64,000 nucleotides of DNA from Alcanivorax jadensis T9 (lineage in GTDB: Bacteria > Pseudomonadota > Gammaproteobacteria > Pseudomonadales > Alcanivoracaceae): the NCBI RefSeq assembly GCF_000756655.1, contig NZ_ARXU01000014.1, positions 1 to 64,000 on the forward strand, in the 5' to 3' direction. Below are positions 53,044-62,215 of the stretch, one piece after another (the first letter of the stretch is position 1; each line of letters opens with the position of its first letter). Both the position numbers and the translations under genes were made by a program. The notes below the pieces were generated by a model, which saw nothing but the letters and a program-made list of their open reading frames with translations, searched no databases and was not told the origin of the DNA.

Positions 53044-53989
53044 CCAGCGGTTCGCCTACCTGGAACAGATCCGGGTTACCGCGCAGCAGATCGGCCACGG
53101 CCATGCGCCGCTTGCCGGGCAGTTGCAGTTCTTCAAGAATCAGTGCGCCATCGCCGGTGGCCACATGGATGCCGCTGTCGTCCACGTTGAGAATATGGCC
53201 GGGCTCATCGTTATCCCGGCCAGGTTGCGGGCTTTCGCTGGCTTGCCAGATACGCATGGGCTGACCGTTCAGTGGGACCCAGCTCACTGGAAAGGGATTG
53301 AAGGCGCGAATGCGGTTGTAGAGGGCGCGGGTGGGCAGGCGAAAATCCAGGCGCGCTTCCGCTTTGCTCAACTTGTGGGCGTAGGTGACACCGTCGTCCG
53401 GCTGCGCGGTGGCGTTGGCCAGATACTGCTCCAGATCGTTCAGTACGGTGACCAGCAGGCGGGCGCCCTGGGCGGCGAGTCGGTCATGCAGTTCGCCACC
53501 AGTTTCGCTATCGCCAATCGGCAGGCTTTCGCTGAGCAGCATGGGGCCGGTGTCCAGGCCCGCTTCCATCTGCATGATGGTGTTGCCGGTTTCGGTGTCA
53601 CCCATGGTGATGGCGCGCTGGATAGGGGCAGCACCGCGCCAGCGGGGTAGCAGGGAGCCGTGCACGTTGAGGCAGCCCAGGCGCGGCATATCCAGCACCT
53701 CCTGGGGAATGATCAGGCCGTAGGCCACCACGACCAGGGCATCCAGATTCAAGTCACGCAGTTGCTGGCGGATCTCGTCGCCCTTCAGGTTTTCCGGTTG
53801 CAGTACCGCAATGCCGTGGCGTTCGGCCAGTACCTTGACCGGGCTTTGTTGCACTTTCTTGCCGCGCCCGGCGGCCCGATCCGGCTGGGTGAGCACGGCA
53901 ACCACCTCATGGTCGCTGTCCAGCACCGCTTGCAGGCTGGCGGCGGCGAAATCCGGGGTGCCGGCGAAGGCAAGGCGTAAGGGTTTCAA
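53021..53989 (-). CDS. fmt: Methionyl-tRNA formyltransferase
   Basis: Fmt formylates initiator Met-tRNA using 10-formyltetrahydrofolate. It has 322 residues. The catalytic residues lie in NVHGSLLPRWRGAAP (Asn/His) and GDTETGNTIMQMEAGLDTGPML (Asp). The start appears to be TTG at 53989, with AGAGG upstream and the typical KPLRLAFAGTPDFAA beginning right after. It is co-transcribed with def and rsmB. Confidence 0.94.
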   Translation of the reverse strand: MKPLRLAFAGTPDFAAASLQAVLDSDHEVVAVLTQPDRAAGRGKKVQQSPVKVLAERHGIAVLQPENLKGDEIRQQLRDLNLDALVVVAYGLIIPQEVLDMPRLGCLNVHGSLLPRWRGAAPIQRAITMGDTETGNTIMQMEAGLDTGPMLLSESLPIGDSETGGELHDRLAAQGARLLVTVLNDLEQYLANATAQPDDGVTYAHKLSKAEARLDFRLPTRALYNRIRAFNPFPVSWVPLNGQPMRIWQASESPQPGRDNDEPGHILNVDDSGIHVATGDGALILEELQLPGKRRMAVADLLRGNPDLFQVGEPLGDSIDNV

Positions 53990-54008
53990 TGAAAAGCCTC
54001 TTGTTTGA

Positions 54009-54175
54009 GAGCTATGAGCTTCTAGCTTCTAGCTGCGAGCAACTACGCGGTTGCAGGTGTGAGCCTATACTTAGCTGTCAGCCGCGCTTCATGGTCGGGC
54101 GCGGGCATCAGCTCCCCAAGACAATGACAAAACATGATCGCGCCTAGCCGCTAGAAGCTCGTAGCTAGTCACTGC
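54009..54175. repeat. Composite inverted-repeat element E6
   Basis: The arms read GAGCTATGAGCTTCTAGC (54009 on) and CTAGCCGCTAGAAGCTC... ending 54175, an imperfect inverted pair of AGCT/CTAG words. The plan matches E1-E3, but the arms use a different word set. It lies between fmt and def. Confidence 0.6.
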
Positions 54176-54177
54176 TT

Positions 54178-54684
54178 TCATGCCTGCTGGCGGTGGATCT
54201 TTTCCAGCTTTTTCTTGATGCGATCACGCTTCAGCCGGGAGACATAGTCCACGAACAGCTTGCCATCCAGGTGGTCGATCTCATGCTGGATACAGGTGGC
54301 CAGCAGCTCGTCGGCCTCTTCCTCGAAGGTATTGCCGTCCCGGTCCAGGGCCTTGATATGTACCCGCGCCGGGCGTTGCACCTTCTCGTAGAAGCCGGGC
54401 ACGGACAGGCAGCCTTCTTCATATGGGGCCACCTCATCGGTGAGCGGGGTGATCTCCGGGTTGATGAACACGCGAGGCTGGGTCTGGTCCTCGGACAGGT
54501 CCATCACGATCAGCCGCTGATGCACATCCACCTGGGTAGCCGCCAGGCCAATGCCCGGGCAGGCGTACATGGTTTCGAACATGTCGTCGATCAGTTTGCG
54601 AAGCTCGTCATCTACCTTTTCCACAGGCTTTGCTACCGTGCGTAGCCGGGGGTCAGGGAATTCCAGTATTTCCAGTTTGGCCAT
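54178..54684 (-). CDS. def: Peptide deformylase
   Basis: This metalloenzyme removes the formyl group from new polypeptides. The ATG at 54684 gives 168 residues, near the E. coli length. The three conserved motifs are [18 protein letters not shown] (metal Cys) and QHEIDHLDG (two metal His and catalytic Glu). The in-frame extension beyond the ATG overlaps the divergent tsaP start and is rejected. Confidence 0.96.
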   Translation of the reverse strand: MAKLEILEFPDPRLRTVAKPVEKVDDELRKLIDDMFETMYACPGIGLAATQVDVHQRLIVMDLSEDQTQPRVFINPEITPLTDEVAPYEEGCLSVPGFYEKVQRPARVHIKALDRDGNTFEEEADELLATCIQHEIDHLDGKLFVDYVSRLKRDRIKKKLEKIHRQQA

Positions 54685-54829
54685 GTACCTTCTCGGAAGT
54701 TGCGATAGCACTCGAATTTCGGTTGCTAAATATATGATCGCATTGCTAATATCCAAAAGAAACCGTGTCCGTGAAACTCGGTCCACGGCCGCTCTCGGGG
54801 ATGAGTCTAATAATGATAAAAGGAATCCG

Positions 54830-55903
54830 ATGATGATGAAATCGGTCCAGCGCGCCCTGGCCTTCGGGCTGTTAGTGTCTTTATCCGGCCTGGCTGCTGC
54901 CCAGGTCATGCTCAAAGAGGGGCATCCCGGCAAGTATTTCGTCAAGAACGGCGATACCCTCTGGGATATCAGCGCCCGTTTTCTGCAAGAGCCCTGGCAA
55001 TGGCCGGAAATCTGGCAGATCAACGAAGAAATCAGCAATCCCCATCTGATCTATCCCGGTGATGAGATCCGCCTGACCTATGTAGATGGAGAGCCCCGGC
55101 TGTCGGTGAAGCGCGGTGTGGAAGAGAAAACTTTACCCAACGGCACGGTCAAACTCACTCCTAAAGTGCGCGAGATCGCCAACGATGAGGCTATTCTCGC
55201 CATTCCTGCCGGCGCCATTGCCGCGTATCTGAAGGAAGGTTTGGTGGTCAGTCGTCAGGAGATTGCCGAGGCGCCCTACATCGTTGGGGGCCGTGATCGT
55301 CGGGTGATCTTTGGCGAAGGTGACACCGTTTATGCGCGTGATGCCATGACCCAGTGGGAAAATCTGGAACAGGGCTACGGTTTCTACCGGACCGGCGAGC
55401 AATACGTGGACCCGGATACCAACGAAGTGCTCGGCTACGAAGCCCGTCAGATTGGTCTGGGGCGTGTGGCCGGCCATGAAGAGGATATGCTGACTCTGCA
55501 GGTGACCAAGACCAGCGAGGACCTGCGGATTGATGACCGGCTGTTTTCCACCGAAGATCGCAGGGTTCGCTCCGTGCTGTACCCGTCGGCGCCGGATACC
55601 AAGATCGAAGCCAAGGTGATCCGTTTCTTTGATCGCATCAATAGCGTGGCACGTAACGATGTGGTGGTGGTCAACAAAGGTCTGCGTGACGGACTGAAAG
55701 AAGGCAATGTGCTGGATGTCTTTGGTCAGGGTGAGGCGGTCCGTGATCGCCAGCGTGGGGATATGGTGCGCCTGCCCAGGGAAAGGACTGGTTCCATGGT
55801 GATCTTCCGTGCCTTCGACAAGGTCAGCTACGGCTTGATCATGGAGTCCAAGCGTCCTATTTACATGCATGATATCGCCGAAAGCCCGGCGGGCAGCTAC
55901 TGA
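54830..55903 (+). CDS. tsaP: LysM protein, TsaP-like pilus secretin-associated protein
   Basis: The ATG at 54830 follows AAGGA and gives 357 residues: a signal peptide ending near AAA, a LysM domain (about 28-80, [18 protein letters not shown]), and a long beta-rich part with a FlgT-like feel. The Pseudomonas homologue lies in the same position between def and dprA and is the TsaP family, which anchors the type IV pilus secretin to peptidoglycan. The pilT/pilU genes in the window fit that role. The specific name rests on synteny. Confidence 0.8.
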   Translation: MMMKSVQRALAFGLLVSLSGLAAAQVMLKEGHPGKYFVKNGDTLWDISARFLQEPWQWPEIWQINEEISNPHLIYPGDEIRLTYVDGEPRLSVKRGVEEKTLPNGTVKLTPKVREIANDEAILAIPAGAIAAYLKEGLVVSRQEIAEAPYIVGGRDRRVIFGEGDTVYARDAMTQWENLEQGYGFYRTGEQYVDPDTNEVLGYEARQIGLGRVAGHEEDMLTLQVTKTSEDLRIDDRLFSTEDRRVRSVLYPSAPDTKIEAKVIRFFDRINSVARNDVVVVNKGLRDGLKEGNVLDVFGQGEAVRDRQRGDMVRLPRERTGSMVIFRAFDKVSYGLIMESKRPIYMHDIAESPAGSY

Positions 55904-55981
55904 TTCATTAAGTTGCGGTAGCGCTCACCGCCGGAGTTTCGGCTCCTGACAACCCGTCAAACGCACACAAGGAGGTGGGCG

Positions 55982-57043
55982 ATGGACGGACAATACAAAC
56001 GCCTGCTATTGCAGGCGTTGTTTTCCCCGTCTTCCGCGGCTCTGGGCCGCGCTCTGAAACAGCAATCCATCGACCGCACTGCGCTGGCCGATTATCTCCC
56101 CCTGTTGCCGGCTGGCCTGAAAGAGCGGAGCAAGCTGCTGGATCACACCGGTTCCCTGACTGTGCATTACGAGTATCTGCGAGAGCAAGGTTGGCGCTGG
56201 CTGGCGCTGGGAGATGCGGACTATCCCTCCTTGTTGGCCCAGCTCGGGGACGCTCCCGGTGTGTTGGCGGTGCGTGGCAGTGTGGCGGCGCTCAATGCGC
56301 CCGGTCTTGCCATCGTCGGTGCGCGCAATGCGTCAGCGGACGGACTGGACAACAGTCGCCGTTTTGCCCGGGATCTGGCGGGCAGTGGTTTTGTTATCGT
56401 CAGTGGCCTGGCCCTGGGTGTGGATGCTGCTGCGCATCGGGGCGCGATCAGTAGCGGGCGCACGGTGGCCGTGCTGGGTAGCGGGCCGGATCGCATCTAT
56501 CCGCCCCGCAATGCGGTGCTGGCCGGCCAGATCGTGGAGTCCGGCGGTGCCCTAGTCACGGAGTTTGCCCCCGGTGCGCCGCCGCTGCCGGCCCAGTTCC
56601 CCCAGCGCAATCGGGTGATCAGCGGGCTGAGTCTGGGCACTATTGTGGTGGAAGCTGCCATCAAGAGTGGTTCCCTGATCACCGCTCGCACCGCTCTGGC
56701 CCAGGGGCGCGAGGTATTCGCTATTCCCGGCAGTATTCACAATCCCTTGAGCAAGGGCTGCCATCAGCTATTGCGTGATGGTGCCAGCTGGCTTGAATCC
56801 CGGGAGGATATATTTCATGCCTTCGGTGACTTCCGGCGGAGTGTCGAAGCGGTGGGTATCAATGAGCCGGACTTGCCTGACTTGCTCCAGCACCTGACCG
56901 GGGGGCTCAATTCCCTTGATGTTTTGCAGGAGCGCACCGGCCTGCCGATCACCGATCTGGCAGGGCAGCTTTCCGAACTGGAACTGGAGGGCTGGGTAGA
57001 GCGAGTGGCCGGCGGCTACCTGAAACGCAGCGGTGAGACCTAG
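55982..57043 (+). CDS. dprA: DNA-processing protein DprA
   Basis: DprA protects incoming single-stranded DNA and loads RecA during natural transformation. The 353 residues show the extended Rossmann fold with LAIVGARNAS, SGLALGVDAAAHRGA and FPQRNRVISGLS. A winged-helix C-terminus (about 290-350) contains LQERTGLPITDLAGQLSELE. The ATG lies just after GGAGGTGGGCG. Confidence 0.93.
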   Translation: MDGQYKRLLLQALFSPSSAALGRALKQQSIDRTALADYLPLLPAGLKERSKLLDHTGSLTVHYEYLREQGWRWLALGDADYPSLLAQLGDAPGVLAVRGSVAALNAPGLAIVGARNASADGLDNSRRFARDLAGSGFVIVSGLALGVDAAAHRGAISSGRTVAVLGSGPDRIYPPRNAVLAGQIVESGGALVTEFAPGAPPLPAQFPQRNRVISGLSLGTIVVEAAIKSGSLITARTALAQGREVFAIPGSIHNPLSKGCHQLLRDGASWLESREDIFHAFGDFRRSVEAVGINEPDLPDLLQHLTGGLNSLDVLQERTGLPITDLAGQLSELELEGWVERVAGGYLKRSGET

Positions 57044-57159
57044 ATCGGACTTGATGGCCCTTCCCTGCATACCTGCCCTGGCTCCCGTCTGATATTTGAC
57101 CTTTTCTCGCCAGGGGCGGAATGTTGAAGGTGCCAGGGAGTCTGAATTCGAGGTGTGCC

Positions 57160-57378
57160 ATGTTCGAGATCTATGTGCCCCTGCTGCGAGGACAAGGAGA
57201 ATGGCGTGCAGTAGAGGCGGTCCATGTGGGAGGTATGCGCTACCGGATTATCGGCACCATGCCGGAAGGGGAGGAGTGGGCGTTCACCCCAGGTGAGGAG
57301 GTCGAGTGTGACACCACTGAGGTGAAGAAAGGCAAAAAGGTTCTGACGGCAAAACATCTGGCCCCTGTGCCTCTTTAA
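57160..57378 (+). CDS. Small conserved-looking hypothetical protein (72 aa)
   Basis: This 72-residue hydrophilic protein starts [20 protein letters not shown] and ends in a beta-strand-like tail. No family or motif is recognised. It stands alone between dprA and tsaC, genes that are adjacent in Pseudomonas. An upstream start at 57121 is less likely. Codon use and coding direction agree with the neighbours. Confidence 0.55.
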   Translation: MFEIYVPLLRGQGEWRAVEAVHVGGMRYRIIGTMPEGEEWAFTPGEEVECDTTEVKKGKKVLTAKHLAPVPL

Positions 57379-57458
57379 CCAGTGCAATCCTGGGCTCTCT
57401 CTTGAGCCGGCTTCCTATGCAGGGTATTTTCCCGTCTTTCTTTCAGGGCGAGTTTCTC

Positions 57459-58007
57459 ATGTACCAGCATCTGCATAGCGCGGCACAGATTATCCAGGCC
57501 GGTGGCGTGGTGGCTTATCCCACCGAATCGGTCTATGGACTGGGCTGTGATCCTTTCAATGAAGAGGCGGTATTGGATTTGCTGGCGATCAAGGAGCGGC
57601 CGGTGAGCAAGGGGCTTATCCTGATCGGCGCAGACCTGGCGCAACTCGAACCCTATATCCGCCTTACCGACAGTCAGCGTGAGCAAGTGGCAAGGCAATG
57701 GCCAGCACCGCTGACCTATCTGGTTGACGCCCGCGAAAGCGTACCCGCCTGGGTGCGTGGCGCTTTTACCAAGGTGGCGGTGCGGGTGCCGGATCACCCC
57801 TTGGCCAGAGATCTGTGCCGGGCCGTGGGCCAGCCGATCATTTCCACCAGTGCCAATATCAGTGGCCGCCCGGCGGCCCGCAATCAGTTCCAGGTGGCCC
57901 GTCAGCTTGGTGAAAGGCTGGACTTTATTGTCAGCGGCGCCTGTGACCGGGCCGCCAAACCCTCTACCATTATTGATCTGGAAAGTGGCCGCACCTTGCG
58001 GGCTTAA
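57459..58007 (+). CDS. tsaC: Threonylcarbamoyl-AMP synthase TsaC
   Basis: TsaC makes threonylcarbamoyl-adenylate for the t6A37 modification of tRNAs reading ANN codons. The ATG at 57459 gives 182 residues, the normal YrdC-only length. [18 protein letters not shown] is the leading signature, [12 protein letters not shown] the nucleotide-binding Lys/Arg patch, and [14 protein letters not shown] the C-terminal one. Confidence 0.95.
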   Translation: MYQHLHSAAQIIQAGGVVAYPTESVYGLGCDPFNEEAVLDLLAIKERPVSKGLILIGADLAQLEPYIRLTDSQREQVARQWPAPLTYLVDARESVPAWVRGAFTKVAVRVPDHPLARDLCRAVGQPIISTSANISGRPAARNQFQVARQLGERLDFIVSGACDRAAKPSTIIDLESGRTLRA

Positions 58008-58016
58008 GCCAAGTAA

Positions 58017-59752
<1,736 letters not shown>

Positions 59753-59755
59753 GTC

Positions 59756-60202
59756 ATGGAGCACGAAGCCATCGTTTACGAAGTAATGTATGCCTCTGCG
59801 GTCAGCCTGTTCATGGTGCTGACCACAGTGACCTTGCATTACTGGACTCTGGCGGGGCTGTCGGCGTTGTTGAAACGCTGGAAGCGTTTTCGTGGAGAAA
59901 TTCTGCTGGTTGTGATCACCATGTTTTTTGCCCATATGGTGGAAGTGACCCTGTATGCCCTGGTCTACCTGGTCCTGGATCGGGGCGATACTGCCATGAA
60001 TCTGGCCGGTGCAGTGGATGGCAGTTTTCTGGACCACTTGTATTTTTCCGCTGCCTGTTATACGTCGCTGGGTCTTGGTGATCTCTATCCCGTGGGCACC
60101 TTGCGTCTTATTGCCGGGGTGGAAGCTCTGAACGGATTGATACTAATAACATGGTCCGCGTCGTTCGCCTTTCTGGTTATGCAGCGGCGGTGGCGTTTTT
60201 GA
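59756..60202 (+). CDS. Putative two-pore-helix ion channel protein
   Basis: The 148 residues hold three or four hydrophobic segments and a pore-like segment HLYFSAACYTSLGLGDLYP, resembling the K+ channel loop in which TVGYG is changed to SLGLG. This looks like an Ion_trans_2 domain protein with altered selectivity. It starts 4 bases after aroE. Whether it conducts K+ or anything else is unknown. Confidence 0.72.
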   Translation: MEHEAIVYEVMYASAVSLFMVLTTVTLHYWTLAGLSALLKRWKRFRGEILLVVITMFFAHMVEVTLYALVYLVLDRGDTAMNLAGAVDGSFLDHLYFSAACYTSLGLGDLYPVGTLRLIAGVEALNGLILITWSASFAFLVMQRRWRF

Positions 60203-60239
60203 TGTTGATAGCGGGGAACGTCTTTTTACCGAAAGAGGT

Positions 60240-61223
60240 ATGGCCATGTCCGCGCGTGTTCTGTTGATCCTTTCCTGCCTGCTTCCCCTGTGTGGCCAGG
60301 CGTCTACCTTCGGGTTTTCCTGGGATAACGATTTGTTCGTCGGTTCCGATGGCCAGTACACCAATGGCGTGCGCATCAGCTGGGTGGGGGATGCCCATCA
60401 TCGTTGTGAAAGAAATGGGACTTTCACCTGTGGTCTGGCCGCCGCGCTGGATCCGCTACCAGGCATCAGCCTGGTAGACGATAAGCATGCACTGACCCTT
60501 AGCCTGGAACAGATCATGATTACTCCGTCCGATCTCGCCAGGGAGACGCCGGACTTCAATGATCTTCCCTACGTGGGCTACAGTAATCTGGAGTTGGGAT
60601 TGTTCAGCTGGAACGGCAACAGCCTGTTCGGCTACGGCGTGCGGATTGGCATCGTGGGTCCGGATTCCGGCGCTGAACAATCACAAAAAGTGGTGCACAA
60701 GATCACCGGCTCTGAGGAGCCCAAAGGCTGGGACAATCAGCTTGGCCACGATGCCATCGGCGGCGCCTATTTTATTCATGCCCATCGTCTGTTCCGGTAT
60801 GTTCAGGGTCCGCTGGAAAGTGAAGTGGGTTATGCCTGGGGGGTGGATGCCAATAATTTTAATGGTACTGCCAGGGCCGGTGGGTTCTGGCGGATTGGTC
60901 AGAATTTACCGCGCAACTTTATTCCCGATTATGCGGGCATTGGTACTGCCGGTTCATTGGTGGGTTTGTTCGATGGCGAGGGGTTCGGCTGGGAAGTCTT
61001 TTTTGCCAGCTTTGGCGAGTACATCGGCTATTCCTACCTTGAAGAAAACAGTGGGCCCTATGATGTTGAGTCTCGTGACGGCATTCTCGGGCTGGTGCTC
61101 GGCGGCGGTATCAGGATGGATGATTTTTCCTTCACGCTGACCTTGCAGGGATCCTCATCGCCGACTCGTAAAAGCGATGATATTCTGAGTTTCGGGAATA
61201 TGTCGTTTATGTGGAGGATCTAG
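60240..61223 (+). CDS. lpxR: Outer-membrane LpxR-family lipid A 3'-O-deacylase
   Basis: The 327 residues begin with a signal peptide (to about 22) and form a predicted beta-barrel ending in a hydrophobic aromatic strand (SFMWRI). WDNDLFVGSDGQYTNGVR carries the conserved Asn-Asp and Thr-Asn of LpxR, and GPDSGAEQSQKVVHKITG contains the catalytic-region His before PKGWDNQL. LpxR removes the 3' acyloxyacyl chain of lipid A. The ATG follows AAAGAGG; regulation is not visible. Confidence 0.86.
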   Translation: MAMSARVLLILSCLLPLCGQASTFGFSWDNDLFVGSDGQYTNGVRISWVGDAHHRCERNGTFTCGLAAALDPLPGISLVDDKHALTLSLEQIMITPSDLARETPDFNDLPYVGYSNLELGLFSWNGNSLFGYGVRIGIVGPDSGAEQSQKVVHKITGSEEPKGWDNQLGHDAIGGAYFIHAHRLFRYVQGPLESEVGYAWGVDANNFNGTARAGGFWRIGQNLPRNFIPDYAGIGTAGSLVGLFDGEGFGWEVFFASFGEYIGYSYLEENSGPYDVESRDGILGLVLGGGIRMDDFSFTLTLQGSSSPTRKSDDILSFGNMSFMWRI

Positions 61224-61296
61224 CTACGAGCTACGCTGGTTGGATAGGGAAAGGCCAAGAAGTTCCCACGTAATCCGTGTTCTCTACGAAGCCGCG

Positions 61297-61460
61297 GTAG
61301 GAGCTATGCTTGCATGGCGAGCCGCGCTTGCGCGGAAATCGCCCGCAGGGCGATCAGGAATCTCAGAGCTCGACAGGTTTCAGAAATAACAGAACGACGG
61401 CTAGATTGATCTTCATTCCCCTCGCTACGCTCGGTTCGCGGCTCTAGTGCCGCTCCTACA
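61297..61460. repeat. Hybrid REP-type pair R10
   Basis: The left unit (61297-61323) has the CATG-CTTG-CATG stem, but the right unit (61432-61460) reads as GTAGGAGCGGC-ACTAGA-GCCGCG on its own strand. The two arms are therefore not complementary in the variable stem. The centre again holds GGAAATCGCCCG and AGGGCGATCAGG as in R1 and R6. It lies between lpxR and the gamma-carbonic anhydrase gene. Confidence 0.75.
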
Positions 61461-61470
61461 GTTAGTCTCT

Positions 61471-62007
61471 TTACCCCTCCTCACCCAGATACCGATCCTT
61501 CAAGCGCACATAATTCCCGGCCACATAGGGCAGAAATTCCCTCTCTTCCGCGGTGAGGGCACGCACCTGCCGGGCTGGTTGGCCGCGGTAGAGGTAACCA
61601 CTTTCCAGCCGCTTTCCAGGCCCCACCAGTGACCCGGCGGCGATGATCACGTCGTCTTCCACTACGGCGCCATCCATGACGATGGCCTGCATGCCCACCA
61701 TCACCCGGTTGCCCAGGGTGCAGCCGTGCAGCATGGCCTGGTGGGCCAGGGTCACATCGTCACCGATCTGCAGGGCAAAACCGCCAGGGTTGAACCGGGA
61801 ATCGTGGGTGATATGCAGCACAGCGTTGTCCTGGATGCTGACTCGGGCGCCAATGCGGATGGCATGCATATCTCCGCGAATGACGGCCCGCGGCCATACG
61901 GAGCAATCATCGCCCAGCACCACCTCGCCGATCACGGTAGCATCCGGGTCCACAAATACCCGTTCCCCCAACTGCGGGGCCTTGTCTTCAAAGCGGCGAA
62001 TCCCCAT
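61471..62007 (-). CDS. Gamma-carbonic anhydrase family protein (YrdA-like)
   Basis: A left-handed beta-helix of hexapeptide repeats makes this a trimeric metal-binding protein. The ATG at 62007 gives 178 residues, near the family length; an upstream in-frame ATG at 62052 would add 15. The three metal His appear in the order expected: NAVLHITHDS and LAHQAMLHGC. YrdA-type proteins are of uncertain enzymatic activity. The gene is antisense to the start of the next small gene. Confidence 0.87.
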   Translation of the reverse strand: MGIRRFEDKAPQLGERVFVDPDATVIGEVVLGDDCSVWPRAVIRGDMHAIRIGARVSIQDNAVLHITHDSRFNPGGFALQIGDDVTLAHQAMLHGCTLGNRVMVGMQAIVMDGAVVEDDVIIAAGSLVGPGKRLESGYLYRGQPARQVRALTAEEREFLPYVAGNYVRLKDRYLGEEG

Positions 62008-62050
62008 CACTGATAAACTCGATAGCTGAATGTGGTCGTCAGGGAGGCCC

Positions 62051-62215
62051 ATGAACAAGCCGCCCACCCGTATATTGATTGCCATACTGATCTTGCTTGG
62101 CGTTTTCCTGCTGAGCAAGTGGCTGATTTTCCAGACGCTGCTGCAACCGGACGAGACTACTCGTCAGCGCTTGCCAGCAGCGCAGACAGAACCAGGACAG
62201 GACACCCATGAGTAA
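62051..62215 (+). CDS. Small single-membrane-helix protein (54 aa)
   Basis: The 54 residues consist of a short basic N-terminus, one strong membrane helix (about 8-28, LIAILILLGVFLL) and an acidic/Gln tail. GGGAGG lies just before the ATG. It overlaps the start of prlC by 8 bases, so both are likely co-translated. No function is known. Confidence 0.65.
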   Translation: MNKPPTRILIAILILLGVFLLSKWLIFQTLLQPDETTRQRLPAAQTEPGQDTHE

